Shown piece by piece: positions 7,437 through 16,316 of a DNA stretch of 38,994 bases. Origin of the DNA: an uncultured Bacteroides sp. GTDB taxonomy: Bacteria; Bacteroidota; Bacteroidia; Bacteroidales; Bacteroidaceae. The stretch spans positions 1 to 38,994 of the forward strand of contig CAJKOW010000014.1 of NCBI GenBank assembly GCA_905201685.1. Reading direction: 5' to 3'. The position numbers and the translations under genes were made by a program. Below the pieces are notes generated by a model. The model ran no database searches and was not told the DNA's origin. It worked only from the letters and a program-made list of their open reading frames with translations. Each line of letters begins with the position of its first letter. Positions within the stretch are counted from its first letter, which is position 1.

Positions 7437-9317
7437 TCAGGAACTCTTCCGCAAGACAAGCTTTCCACCATACTGCCCGGCCACCTGCTTCCAGAAGCGG
7501 ACAAATTCGGCATAGGTATCTGTCGGATAGGTACCTTTCCGGATGGCCAGTTGCTGTACTACATATACTTCTCTCCCCTTCACCTTTATTTCCGAACGAA
7601 ATTCTCCATACGGACTGTCGAATGAAACAGAAGCCGGCACGGCTTCTACCTCATATCCTTCAGGGAAAGAAATGTGCAGGCTGTCTCTATCCACATAGCC
7701 ATGCCCGATATAGATAGGATAAGTCCGTTCCTGCTTCGACGAATAGTCGGGAACTTCCCGAAACACATTCACCGGCACAAACAAGCGGCTACCGGTCTGA
7801 TTTCCGTATTTTTCCACCCGAACCGTATAGTCGATGCCGACAGACGGAGCTGCCTCTTTCCGTTCCGAAATGCTCCAATCTTCCACTTCTACCCGAGGCA
7901 AATTCACCCGCGAGCGAACCTTCTGTTTCTGCTGATCGGGAGCAGCCGATACGATGGACGCAATTTCCTCGTAACGTGCCAGCCAAGACGTTTCGTTTAC
8001 CCGCACATCAGCCTCGCCTGTAGCACCCAACCGTATATCGGCACAAATGACCTTCGTATGAAGAGAGTCCGGGTAATCGGGTATCCGGCACAACCGCCCG
8101 CCGGAAGGTTCTATCAGCAAAGCATCGTGACCGGCAATCCGACTGTGTATATACCCGAAAGGCAAATGTGCATTCGTACATTCCAACCACAACGTATCCC
8201 CGGGAAGAGGCACCTGCAACACCACATGATTCATCTGGTTGGCTGTTGCAAAGTCGGGAATCAGCCTTTCATTTTCAGTGCTGACTACGACATAGGTAGA
8301 AGGAATACCCAGTTCCTTCAGCATGGCCAGCATGTAATTCGACAATCCCTTGCAATCACCAAACCCCAGCCGGCACACATCGGACGCAGCAGCGGGTTGC
8401 AAGCCTCCAATACCCAACTGAATGCTGACATAACGGGTAGTCTCCGCCAGATAGTCATAAACGGCTTTCACCTTTTCATGTTCCGTCCGGCAATCTGCCA
8501 CCAATTCATGCAGACGTTTCCTGAAGGCCTCATCCAGCACCTCCCTTCCCTTCAGCAGTTTATACTGCCAGGCACCATAGTCTTTCCAGCTGTTCAAGTT
8601 CCCTTCCACACCGTCGTACACAAAATCCGACGGGACAAAATATACCATCGGCAATAATTTATTCCACGATGGCGCTGCCTGTTCCTTATATAAAGGAGGT
8701 AAATCAGAAGCAACCACATCGATTTGTCTCCAACCGCTTTCATCGGCTTTCTCACTAATCGACACTTTCTTACCTTCGATGTTTCTGGCATAATACCTGC
8801 ACGTCTGTCCCGCCGGTATTCGGATCGAATAGGAAGCTTTCACTACCGGCTGCCCGGAAGCTACCTGCGGAACGAAAAGAGGAAAACCAATCACTCCGTC
8901 ACGGCATTTTACCTTCCATTCATACCTGATCGTATAAGGAAAAGAAGGATGCTTACTGAGATAATAATATCGGTAATCATCGGTCAGAAGCGACGACGAA
9001 TACTCCGACATCTGCAAATCCGACTTTCTGATTTTCCTCACCCGTTTGCCCTGTATGTCAAAAATCTCGCCCGAAAAGCTTTCTAACGAAACAAACTGAT
9101 CACAAAAGCAAACGAAAGCTGCATCCTCCTCACCTTCACGGTCGAATACGGTGATCTCCGTCGTATTCTTTTCGACATACTGAGTCATCGAGGTACATTC
9201 CACTTCCGTCCGTGTCTCTTTCACGATCGAATGGATAACCTTCTGCGCCAAAGTTTCCGTGATTCCGGTCCAACTTATGCAAAACGCACACAATATGACT
9301 CCCCAAAACCTTTTCAT
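7437..9317 (-). CDS. Secreted DUF3857/transglutaminase-like protein with active-site residues
   Basis: A 626-residue exported protein. A signal peptide ends near LAQ at residue 25. The N-terminal half (about 30-250) is a DUF3857-type beta domain. A transglutaminase-like core follows (about 260-400), with the nucleophile in GFGDCKGL (Cys322), a His in NQMNHVV (His364) and Glu379 at the position where the family usually has Asp (WLECTN). The C-terminal beta region (about 430-626) is of the type that follows this core in Bacteroidetes. The start at 9317 (MKRFWG) is preferred over one at 9380: it begins a signal peptide and overlaps the upstream stop by 4 nt (ATGA). The molecular role is unknown, possibly a peptidase or crosslinking enzyme in the periplasm or on the cell surface. 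Confidence 0.88.
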   Translation of the reverse strand: MKRFWGVILCAFCISWTGITETLAQKVIHSIVKETRTEVECTSMTQYVEKNTTEITVFDREGEEDAAFVCFCDQFVSLESFSGEIFDIQGKRVRKIRKSDLQMSEYSSSLLTDDYRYYYLSKHPSFPYTIRYEWKVKCRDGVIGFPLFVPQVASGQPVVKASYSIRIPAGQTCRYYARNIEGKKVSISEKADESGWRQIDVVASDLPPLYKEQAAPSWNKLLPMVYFVPSDFVYDGVEGNLNSWKDYGAWQYKLLKGREVLDEAFRKRLHELVADCRTEHEKVKAVYDYLAETTRYVSIQLGIGGLQPAAASDVCRLGFGDCKGLSNYMLAMLKELGIPSTYVVVSTENERLIPDFATANQMNHVVLQVPLPGDTLWLECTNAHLPFGYIHSRIAGHDALLIEPSGGRLCRIPDYPDSLHTKVICADIRLGATGEADVRVNETSWLARYEEIASIVSAAPDQQKQKVRSRVNLPRVEVEDWSISERKEAAPSVGIDYTVRVEKYGNQTGSRLFVPVNVFREVPDYSSKQERTYPIYIGHGYVDRDSLHISFPEGYEVEAVPASVSFDSPYGEFRSEIKVKGREVYVVQQLAIRKGTYPTDTYAEFVRFWKQVAGQYGGKLVLRKSS

Positions 9318-11356
9318 GCTCCCTTCTGCTGTTTCTTCAGGACAATCAGCGCGCCATTCTTCTCCACGGCTCTGTTCCACATTTCCTGCAATTGCGGATA
9401 ATATTCTGCCGGGAACAGATGGGCTTTGACAGCAAATTCATACTTCAGATAGACTGTCCCTTCATCATGACTGATCCAATAGTTGAACTGCAATTTATTA
9501 TCTTCCGTAGTCACTTTGCCCGACTGTGGCATTTCTTCTACCTGATAGCCTTCGGGAAGTTTCAGCTCACACGTCAGACTTATCTGATAAGGATAGTCAA
9601 ATTCGACGGGCAACTCCCGTTTGGTCTGAACGAAAGGCGACTCCTTCAGTTGCGGAAAGATCATCGGGTTAATGTACAGCATGTCACCGGCCTGTTCCAG
9701 CTTCATTTCATAGTCAGCTTCTTCCAACAAGGCTCCATAACGGGTTTCCGGTTCCCGGACTTCAACGTTGCTGAGTACCACATGTCCGTCGTCCAACCAC
9801 GACACCGGCTCTCCGCTCTGCTTCTTCCAGCGGTACTCCAAGCCGTATTGTCCCTGCATGGTCACCTGTCTGTGTCCTTTGATGCTTCCGTCCGTCACTG
9901 TCGCCGTCGTCCGGATGGTCAACTGATTTTTTGCAATTTGCATCAGGTTCACCCAACGCTTATCTTCCGGCACATCCGGAGCCAGCAGACGTCCCTTTTC
10001 TACCAACAATTCGCAAGGAAGCACATCGAATACCGGCAGCGTCATCGAACTGTCCAGATACACAAACTGTTTCTTTTTAGTATCGTAAACAGCTACCACA
10101 AACGTATTCAGTTTCTGGTATGTCGGAAAGTTGACGGGCAACATCCCCAACGAACGACGGCTCAGCACAACGGGATAAGCATTAATTCCAAACCCGCGGA
10201 GAATACTGATAAACACAAAATTCAGCTCCGCATTATTCCCGCTTTTATTCTTGATAACCTTGTCCATGTTGTCACAGTAGAGGTTATACTTTCCGTTCCA
10301 GGCCAGTTTTTCCTTCAACAAGCCAAAAGCCGCTCGCACCTTGGTATCGAAATCCAACGCATCCCCTTTCTCCTGTTGCAGCTTCTCCACCATGCTCCTC
10401 GTTTCGTCAATAAACGGATTGGACATTCTCAACCACCATCCGAATCCCCGATGCTCATCGCTCAGCAACAGTTTATCCACATCTGTCCAGTTCTTGCTGA
10501 ACGCCTTATAGCCTTCTCCCGGAAAATTAGTCCCCTGCAAATCAAAACTTGCCTGAACACGATAATCCTCCGGACACCAGCAATAGGGTTCGTCCTGGCG
10601 TAAGGCAGGCAAGTCGTGCGCAGTCAGCGTGTATCTTTCGGCTCTGATCCCAAAGTTACGCGACACCCTGCTCGGTCCGCTTTCCAGCACCGAAGTAGCG
10701 GTAATAGAAGCGTCCTCACGGTCCACCTGAATATATTTCTTTCCACGAAACTCAATGTTATAGATCAACACCATCGGAACGGTCAGTTCGTACTTATTAT
10801 GTACCACGGGAATCTCTTCCTGCATCACCCAGTTCTCAATCTGCGAAAAATAAGTCGAATTGATTTTGTAGCTATACTCTATTACCGTCCCCTTGCGTAC
10901 GTTCGGCAGCGAGAATTTCCGTACCTTGTAAGTCGGACTTATCCGCTCGTCCGAAATAAAGTCTTTCTTCAGCTTGTCTTTTTTTATCTTTCCATTCTCC
11001 AGGTTGTAAGCAACCCCCTCTAAATCCAACAGAACGTCCTGCTCCTTTCCTCTCTCGTCAGGTGCATAATACGGGATAGTCACATCGGCATATTTCACCC
11101 CCTCCGGTTTCAGAATCTTGATGCGCACCCAATACTCCGTACTCAGTGTGAATCCTTCTTTATACGTGAAATAAGTTTTTCCTTCCCTAATCAGACAGAC
11201 AGCCGAAGCCGTTGTATCTTTATCATACGTATCCATCGCCAACTCTTCTTTCGAAGGTTTGCCGTACTTCAGATTCGGTTCAATGGCATAGGCCGTAAAG
11301 CAGTTTGCAATGACCAAGCCTACAATGACTAAACAGGTATAACAAATGTTTTTCAT
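9314..11356 (-). CDS. Secreted DUF3857/transglutaminase-like protein, catalytically degenerate
   Basis: A 680-residue exported protein with a hydrophobic signal at residues 4-24. It has the same layout as its downstream partner: an N-terminal DUF3857 domain (about 55-250), a transglutaminase-like core (about 330-440) and a C-terminal beta domain ending near 680. In the core, the position equivalent to the catalytic Cys is Asn (SGNNAELN, 372-379), and the His position reads LNTFVV (Thr418). Asp435 in YLDSSM is kept. It is therefore probably not a transglutaminase/protease itself. The 4-nt overlap with the next gene suggests that the two proteins are made together and may work together. Confidence 0.87.
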   Translation of the reverse strand: MKNICYTCLVIVGLVIANCFTAYAIEPNLKYGKPSKEELAMDTYDKDTTASAVCLIREGKTYFTYKEGFTLSTEYWVRIKILKPEGVKYADVTIPYYAPDERGKEQDVLLDLEGVAYNLENGKIKKDKLKKDFISDERISPTYKVRKFSLPNVRKGTVIEYSYKINSTYFSQIENWVMQEEIPVVHNKYELTVPMVLIYNIEFRGKKYIQVDREDASITATSVLESGPSRVSRNFGIRAERYTLTAHDLPALRQDEPYCWCPEDYRVQASFDLQGTNFPGEGYKAFSKNWTDVDKLLLSDEHRGFGWWLRMSNPFIDETRSMVEKLQQEKGDALDFDTKVRAAFGLLKEKLAWNGKYNLYCDNMDKVIKNKSGNNAELNFVFISILRGFGINAYPVVLSRRSLGMLPVNFPTYQKLNTFVVAVYDTKKKQFVYLDSSMTLPVFDVLPCELLVEKGRLLAPDVPEDKRWVNLMQIAKNQLTIRTTATVTDGSIKGHRQVTMQGQYGLEYRWKKQSGEPVSWLDDGHVVLSNVEVREPETRYGALLEEADYEMKLEQAGDMLYINPMIFPQLKESPFVQTKRELPVEFDYPYQISLTCELKLPEGYQVEEMPQSGKVTTEDNKLQFNYWISHDEGTVYLKYEFAVKAHLFPAEYYPQLQEMWNRAVEKNGALIVLKKQQKGA

Positions 11357-11722
11357 AACTTATTTAATGGTTTTACAAATAGCTTTTTTCAGAGACTCTC
11401 ACATATGCAGCCATATCCTGCCCGCCAATGTATTTCTGTCCGTATTGACAAAAATAACATAAAACTCTTACATATAAAAACTATAAACGATTTTTTATTT
11501 GAGGATGTGAAAATATCTTCACTCAACTTTCGCAAGCTCAAGTTACAGTTAACGAGTAACAAGTTGACGAGTTGACAAGGCGTTTGTAACGAGCCGTCTC
11601 ATGCAGCACTCTATCAAACAAGGCATTCCCAACCTTGTAAACTTGTTGACTAAAGCCTTATCAGCTAATAAATTGAGCATTTGCGAAACCCAAAAAAAAC
11701 GAATATATTCAGCCGAATCGAT
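11357..11722. other. Intergenic region with an inverted repeat
   Basis: This 366-bp stretch contains no supportable gene. It holds a -7-like element for the DUF3857 operon (TATTTTTG on the minus strand, 11449-11456, with no clear -33) and an imperfect inverted repeat (11557-11580 with 11633-11650) rich in CAAGTT/AACTTG. Confidence 0.6.
11557..11650. repeat. Imperfect inverted repeat, CAAGTT/AACTTG type
   Basis: The left arm (11557-11580) contains AACAAGTTGAC and GTTGACAAGG. The right arm (11633-11650) reads CCTTGTAAACTTGTTGAC and can pair with the left arm in two registers. It lies 3' of folK and could form a hairpin there, but it lacks a T-tract. Function unknown. Confidence 0.45.
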
Positions 11723-12280
11723 TCAGCGTGCCAACAACTGCCGCACTACCTCCGGGGCAATCTCCCGCAAAGGAGTCATCACAAACTCACGTTCCAGCAT
11801 CAGCGGATGCGGAAGTACCAGTTGAGGAGTATTCATATGCACAAGTCCGCCTTCCGCATCGAAACACAACAGCAGGTCAATGTCTATCAGACGATCCGAG
11901 TACTGCCCGTCCACCGACTTGTGCGTCCGTCCCAGTTCACGCTCAAGCGATTGCGTTTCCTGCAACAAATCCATAGGACTCAACACCGTCTGTATGCAGG
12001 CCACTGCATTCAGAAAGCTGTTCTCCGAAGCAAATCCCCACGGAGCCGTAACGTAGAAAGCGGACAGGGATACCACTTCCCCTATCCGCTTTCCAATCTT
12101 TTCCACCGCCCGGCGCAGGTTCAGTTCCTTGTCGCCCAGATTGGTTCCCAAACCTAAATAACAGGTAAATGAAGAACCATGAAGGAAGGACGAAGAATCT
12201 CCTTGCGGCATGGAAACCGAGCCGGGTACAGTGTCCTTCCGGTCTCCACCGGAAACTCCGGCTAATTCTTCGTTCTTCAT
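11723..12280 (-). CDS. folK: 2-amino-4-hydroxy-6-hydroxymethyldihydropteridine pyrophosphokinase, extended N-terminus
   Basis: HPPK transfers pyrophosphate from ATP to hydroxymethyldihydropterin in folate synthesis. The family start CYLGLGTNLGDKELNL is clear but begins only at residue 41. The ATP/Mg site is in DRLIDIDLLL near residue 144. The first ~40 residues have no family resemblance and are encoded by an inverted-repeat element (12169-12295) that covers the 5' end of the gene. Possible starts are the ATG at 12280 (185 aa) and an in-frame ATG at 12211 (162 aa); no ATG closer to the conserved core is in frame. The enzyme core appears complete. It follows queA by 22 nt at the end of the ftsX-uppP-truB-queA run. 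Confidence 0.92.
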   Translation of the reverse strand: MKNEELAGVSGGDRKDTVPGSVSMPQGDSSSFLHGSSFTCYLGLGTNLGDKELNLRRAVEKIGKRIGEVVSLSAFYVTAPWGFASENSFLNAVACIQTVLSPMDLLQETQSLERELGRTHKSVDGQYSDRLIDIDLLLCFDAEGGLVHMNTPQLVLPHPLMLEREFVMTPLREIAPEVVRQLLAR

Positions 12281-12295
12281 GCTTCGTTCTTCATT
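12169..12295. repeat. 127-bp inverted-repeat element at the folK 5' end
   Basis: Two 31-nt arms (12169-12199 and 12265-12295) are nearly perfect inverted copies, each with AATGAAGAAC at the outer end and ACGAAGAAT at the inner end. They enclose 65 nt. The element occupies the queA-folK junction and reads through in the folK frame. Related ATTCTTCATTCTTCATT sequence occurs at about 35075-35094. It may be a MITE-like or REP-like insertion. Confidence 0.7.
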
Positions 12296-12302
12296 AAAAA
12301 GG

Positions 12303-13361
12303 TTATCTGTCCGTTATCAGCATGGCATCGCCATAAGTACCGAAACGGTAATCTTCCTTCAGTGCCACGTCGTATGCCTCCATCACCTGTTCGTAACCGC
12401 CGAACGCAGCCACAATCATCAGCAGCGTGGAAAGTGGCATATGGAAGTTCGATACCATCGAAGTAGCCACCGTAAAGTCGTAGGGCGGAAAGATAAACTT
12501 ATTGGTCCAGCCGTCGTACTCCTTCAGATGTCCGTCGGTGCTTACCGTGCTCTCAATGGCACGCATCACCGTAGTTCCCACGGCACAAACCTGTTTGTTC
12601 AGGTCCTTGGCACGATTGACAATGCGTACGGCCTCTTCGTCCACAATCATCTGCTCCGAGTCGGTCTTATGTTTCGTCAGATCCTCTACATCTATCTCGC
12701 GGAAGTTACCCAATCCGGCATGCAGGGTGATGAAAGCAAAGTCAATACCTTTGATTTCCATCCGCTTCATCAGTTCGCGGCTGAAGTGCAGGTTCGCGGT
12801 AGGAGCCGTCACAGCTCCTTCATGGCGGGCAAAAATCGACTGGAAGCGTTCGGCATCTTCCGGTTCCACCGGACGGTTGATGATGCTGTGTGGCAGCGGT
12901 GTTTCACCCAGGGCATACAGAGCCTTCTTGAACTCATCGTGCGGTCCGTCGTAAAGGAACCGGAGCGTACGGCCGCGCGAAGTCGTATTGTCAATCACCT
13001 CGGCCACCATCGAATCATCGTCACCGAAATACAGCTTATTTCCGATACGTATTTTCCGGGCAGGATCCACCAGCACGTCCCACAGGCGCAGTTCCTCGTT
13101 CAGCTCGCGCAGCAGAAACACTTCGATACGCGCACCGGTTTTCTCCTTGTTGCCATACAGGCGGGCAGGAAAGACCTTGGTATCATTGAAGATAAACACA
13201 TCCTTGTCGTCAAAATAGTCCAAAATATCCTTGAACATACGGTGTTCAATTTGACCGGTCTTCTTATGAAGCACCATCAGACGCGACTCATCCCTGTACT
13301 TTGTCGGATGCAAAGCAATCTTCTCTTCGGGAAGTTTGAATTTAAATTGCGACAGTTTCAT
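12303..13361 (-). CDS. queA: S-adenosylmethionine:tRNA ribosyltransferase-isomerase
   Basis: QueA transfers and isomerises the ribosyl moiety of SAM onto preQ1 at tRNA wobble position 34 to form epoxyqueuosine. The 352-residue length is normal. Family stretches are visible: FKLPEEKIALHPTKYRDESRL at the N-terminus, VFIFNDTKVFPARLYGNKEKTGARIE near 55-80, ITLHAGLGNFREI near 205, and a C-terminal NFHMPLSTLLMIVAAFGG. It lies between truB and folK on the minus strand, an order I recognise from Bacteroidetes. The gap to truB is 73 nt. Confidence 0.97.
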   Translation of the reverse strand: MKLSQFKFKLPEEKIALHPTKYRDESRLMVLHKKTGQIEHRMFKDILDYFDDKDVFIFNDTKVFPARLYGNKEKTGARIEVFLLRELNEELRLWDVLVDPARKIRIGNKLYFGDDDSMVAEVIDNTTSRGRTLRFLYDGPHDEFKKALYALGETPLPHSIINRPVEPEDAERFQSIFARHEGAVTAPTANLHFSRELMKRMEIKGIDFAFITLHAGLGNFREIDVEDLTKHKTDSEQMIVDEEAVRIVNRAKDLNKQVCAVGTTVMRAIESTVSTDGHLKEYDGWTNKFIFPPYDFTVATSMVSNFHMPLSTLLMIVAAFGGYEQVMEAYDVALKEDYRFGTYGDAMLITDR

Positions 13362-13434
13362 ATCTTTCCTTTCTTTAATAGGTTTATTGAATATTCTTTT
13401 CAGTAAATAAAGCGGTACGGCTCTTCCCGCTTCC

Positions 13435-14142
13435 TTATTCTTCTTCGCCAGAAGAAATCTCTTGTTGGTCTATCCACTCTCTGAAGTCCAGCGGATTCAG
13501 ACAGTCTTCTACCCGGACATCGCCCACACGCGTACGCCGCAGAGCCGTCAGATGCGCCCCGCTGTTCAGGGCTTCCCCAATGTCGCGTGCCAGTGCGCGG
13601 ATATACGTACCTTTGCTGCACACCACCCTCACCTTGATCTCCGGCAAGTTGCATTCCAGCAGTTCTATTTCGTCAATCACCAGCAGCTTAGGTTTCAGTT
13701 CCACCTCTTCGCCCTTCCGTGCCAGGTCGTAAGCCCGCGTACCGTTCACCATGCAGGCCGAGAAAGCCGGCGGCACCTGTTGAATCTCGCCCACAAAGCG
13801 TTTCAGCGTCTCTTCCACCAATTCACGCGTAATGTGTTCCGTCGGATAAGTGGCATCAATCTCGTGTTCCAGGTCGTACGAAGGAGTGGTAGCTCCCAAG
13901 CGGATAGTGGCCACATATTCCTTGGTATGGTATTGGAACTCTTCGATGCGTTTTGTCGCCCTGCCCGTACAGACTATCATCACTCCCGTAGCCAGCGGAT
14001 CCAGCGTACCCGCATGTCCCACTTTCAGTTTCTTGATGCCCAGTCGCCGGCAAATGTGATAACGTACATGCCCCACCACCTTGAACGAAGTCCAGCCTAA
14101 AGGCTTATCGAAATACAATACTTCTCCTTCCTTAAAGTTCAT
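13435..14142 (-). CDS. truB: tRNA pseudouridine(55) synthase
   Basis: TruB converts U55 of the T-arm of tRNA to pseudouridine. The catalytic Asp is Asp48 in GHAGTLDPLATG (42-53), and a KPLGWTSF motif lies at 13-20. Further family sequence includes QVPPAFSACMVNGTRAYDLAR near 115-137 and CSKGTYIRALARDIG near 180. At 235 residues it lacks a full PUA domain, as in other Bacteroidetes TruB proteins. It starts 29 nt after the uppP stop and is probably cotranscribed with it. Confidence 0.97.
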   Translation of the reverse strand: MNFKEGEVLYFDKPLGWTSFKVVGHVRYHICRRLGIKKLKVGHAGTLDPLATGVMIVCTGRATKRIEEFQYHTKEYVATIRLGATTPSYDLEHEIDATYPTEHITRELVEETLKRFVGEIQQVPPAFSACMVNGTRAYDLARKGEEVELKPKLLVIDEIELLECNLPEIKVRVVCSKGTYIRALARDIGEALNSGAHLTALRRTRVGDVRVEDCLNPLDFREWIDQQEISSGEEE

Positions 14143-14171
14143 AGTCCAGTCTTTTAGTTACGCTCAACCGA

Positions 14172-14963
14172 CTATCCCAGCACCAGCGTCAGCACACCGA
14201 CAATGGCACAATAGATGGCAAAATAAATCAGCTTGCCTTTCTTCACGATATTGATCATCCATTTGCAGGCCAAACAGCCGGAAACAAAAGCCGCCACAAA
14301 GCCTACCAACAGCGACACAGCCGGTATATCTCCCGCAATAGCCTCACCCTTCATCAGCTTCATGCTGTCCAGCAAGGCTTCTCCCAATATGGGAGGCATC
14401 ACCATCAGGAAAGAGAACTGTGCCAGTTTCGCCTTGTTGTCGCCCAGCAAAAGGCCCGTAGCAATCGTACTGCCCGAGCGCGACAATCCCGGAAGCACGG
14501 CACAAGCCTGTGCCAGTCCGATGACAAAAGCATCCTTCATCGAAATGTTTTCCTTCTGCTTCGGCTTATAGTAATACGAGAACGACAGCAACAATGCCGT
14601 CAGCAACAGGCAGCAGCCTACCACCGTCAGCCCCGAACTAAAGACAGCCTCCACCTCGTCCTTGAAGAACACTCCCACAATCCCGATGGGAATCATGGAA
14701 ATCAGTATATTGATGACGTAGCGTGTTTCGGCATTCATCTGCCACTTGAACAGACCGCGGAAAATCCATTCAATCTCCTTCCACAGCACGACCAGCGTAC
14801 TGAACACGGTAGCCACATGCACAACCACCGTAAAGGCCAGATTTTCCTCACCTTCCACGCCGAACAGTGCCGACCCGATAGCCAGATGTCCGCTGCTGCT
14901 CACCGGCAGATATTCCGTCAACCCCTGGAGCAATCCCAGGATCAATGCTTCAAACCAACTCAT
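14172..14963 (-). CDS. uppP: Undecaprenyl-diphosphatase
   Basis: UppP/BacA dephosphorylates undecaprenyl pyrophosphate to recycle the lipid carrier for peptidoglycan and other envelope polymers, and overproduction gives bacitracin resistance in other species. The 263-residue protein is highly hydrophobic with about eight membrane segments. Both active-site motifs are intact: LQGLTEYLPVSSSGH at 12-26 and PGLSRSGST at 158-166. It lies between DUF3098 and truB, with 24 nt to the former and 29 nt to the latter. Confidence 0.97.
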   Translation of the reverse strand: MSWFEALILGLLQGLTEYLPVSSSGHLAIGSALFGVEGEENLAFTVVVHVATVFSTLVVLWKEIEWIFRGLFKWQMNAETRYVINILISMIPIGIVGVFFKDEVEAVFSSGLTVVGCCLLLTALLLSFSYYYKPKQKENISMKDAFVIGLAQACAVLPGLSRSGSTIATGLLLGDNKAKLAQFSFLMVMPPILGEALLDSMKLMKGEAIAGDIPAVSLLVGFVAAFVSGCLACKWMINIVKKGKLIYFAIYCAIVGVLTLVLG

Positions 14964-14987
14964 TGTTTTCTTCTCACATTAAGTTTC

Positions 14988-15239
14988 TCATTCCTCATCC
15001 TGTTGCTCCACGTTTCCACCCTTCGGCTTGCGCAGCACGGCATAAATCATAAACACAAAGCCCAGCAGGCATACTACCGGAGCCACCTTGATCCGTCTCA
15101 CACTGAAGATGTCCGGTTCAAAGTTCGTCGGAGTGGACGAAGGTCCCGTCATCAGGATAAAACCCACAATCACCACCACCATGCCGATAGCCAGCAGAAT
15201 GAAGTTCGTCTTATCGAAAGCAAATTTCTGTTTATCCAT
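14988..15239 (-). CDS. DUF3098 small membrane protein
   Basis: An 83-residue protein with two hydrophobic segments, about residues 13-30 (FILLAIGMVVVIVGFILM) and 50-70 (VAPVVCLLGFVFMIYAVL), separated by a short polar stretch. This matches DUF3098, a Bacteroidetes family of unknown function that typically sits between ftsX and uppP, as here. The C-terminus is acidic (NVEQQDEE). A role with FtsX in division or envelope growth is only suggested by position. Confidence 0.85.
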   Translation of the reverse strand: MDKQKFAFDKTNFILLAIGMVVVIVGFILMTGPSSTPTNFEPDIFSVRRIKVAPVVCLLGFVFMIYAVLRKPKGGNVEQQDEE

Positions 15240-15324
15240 TTCCTTATTTATTATTTATTTCCAATTTCTATCATATTCCGTCCTTTAGCCGTTGAATTTA
15301 TCAGCCCCCAAAACTCATCCCCCC

Positions 15325-15402
15325 CAACTCAAAAACTCAAAAACTCATCAACTTAAAAACTCACCAACTCAAAAACTCAAAAACTTAAAAACTTAAAACC
15401 TC
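15325..15402. repeat. Tandem AACTCAAAA-type repeat
   Basis: About eight degenerate copies of an 8-10 nt unit (AACTCAAAA, drifting to AACTTAAAA) fill most of the gap between ftsX and DUF3098. The array stops at the ftsX stop codon. It is AT-rich and noncoding and could vary in copy number by slippage. Confidence 0.65.
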
Positions 15403-16285
15403 AAATCTGGTACAGCGTCCCCGCCTTCATCCGCAAAAACTTATTGATCGACAGCAAGGCACACAGATACGTTATCAGCACACCGAATACCAGCACCGCC
15501 CCCGAAACCATCAGCATCACGTCGGTTGTAATCACCCTGATCAGCTCCGGCTCGTACGACACCAACCAATAGGCACCCGCCCACAGGATGCAGTCGGCCA
15601 CAAGCGCTGCCAGCACTCCAATCCAGAAGTTTCGCCTCAGGAAAGGCCGCCTGATAAATCCCCAACTGGCTCCCACCAACTTCATCGTATGAATCAGAAA
15701 ACGTTTCGAATAGATGGCCAGCCGGATGGTGTTGTTGATCAGAGCGAACGAAATCAGAGCCAATATCGCCGCCAGTCCCAGCAGCAACAGACTGATGTTG
15801 CGAATGTTGTCGTTCACCGCATCAATCAGTTCCTTCTGATACAGCACTTCCTGTATATTTGAGTTTTTCTTGATTTGTTTCTCTATCTTGGCGATGCTGT
15901 CCGAGTTGGCATAGTCGGAATGCAACTTTATCTCGATAGAAGCCGTAAAAGGATTATATCCTAAGAACTCTTCGGGATCGGTCCCCATCGCCTCGGTCTG
16001 CTCCTGCAGTGCCTGCTTCTTCGAGATGTATTCCGTCTCCTTCACAAACGCCTCTTTATCCAGCTGTTTCTGAAGTTTCAGGATGTCAGCTTCCTTCATG
16101 TCATCGCTGATCAGTATCGAAAAACTGATGTTTTCCTTGACGTACACCGACAGGTTGTGGGCCGCCAGCACAAAAAACACCACTAAGCCCAGCAACAGCA
16201 GGACCAGCGTCGTACTGATGCTCGACGTCACAAACTGCATGTCGAACCCCGAAATCAGATTATTTTTTGTTCTTCCAGCCATCAC
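15401..16285 (-). CDS. ftsX: Cell division protein FtsX
   Basis: FtsX is the permease-like partner of the ATPase FtsE and regulates peptidoglycan hydrolases at the division site. This 294-residue protein shows the family layout: a cytoplasmic N-terminus, a first membrane helix at about 22-47, a periplasmic domain (about 48-160) with many charged residues, and three membrane helices at about 163-185, 215-240 and 257-282. No ftsE is in the window; in Bacteroides it is often elsewhere. The start at 16285 (MMAGRTKNN) gives a normal N-terminus. It heads the ftsX-DUF3098-uppP-truB-queA-folK run. Confidence 0.94.
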   Translation of the reverse strand: MMAGRTKNNLISGFDMQFVTSSISTTLVLLLLGLVVFFVLAAHNLSVYVKENISFSILISDDMKEADILKLQKQLDKEAFVKETEYISKKQALQEQTEAMGTDPEEFLGYNPFTASIEIKLHSDYANSDSIAKIEKQIKKNSNIQEVLYQKELIDAVNDNIRNISLLLLGLAAILALISFALINNTIRLAIYSKRFLIHTMKLVGASWGFIRRPFLRRNFWIGVLAALVADCILWAGAYWLVSYEPELIRVITTDVMLMVSGAVLVFGVLITYLCALLSINKFLRMKAGTLYQI

Positions 16286-16316
16286 TACCCTTTTTTAGTA
16301 CCTTATTGTACCCGGT

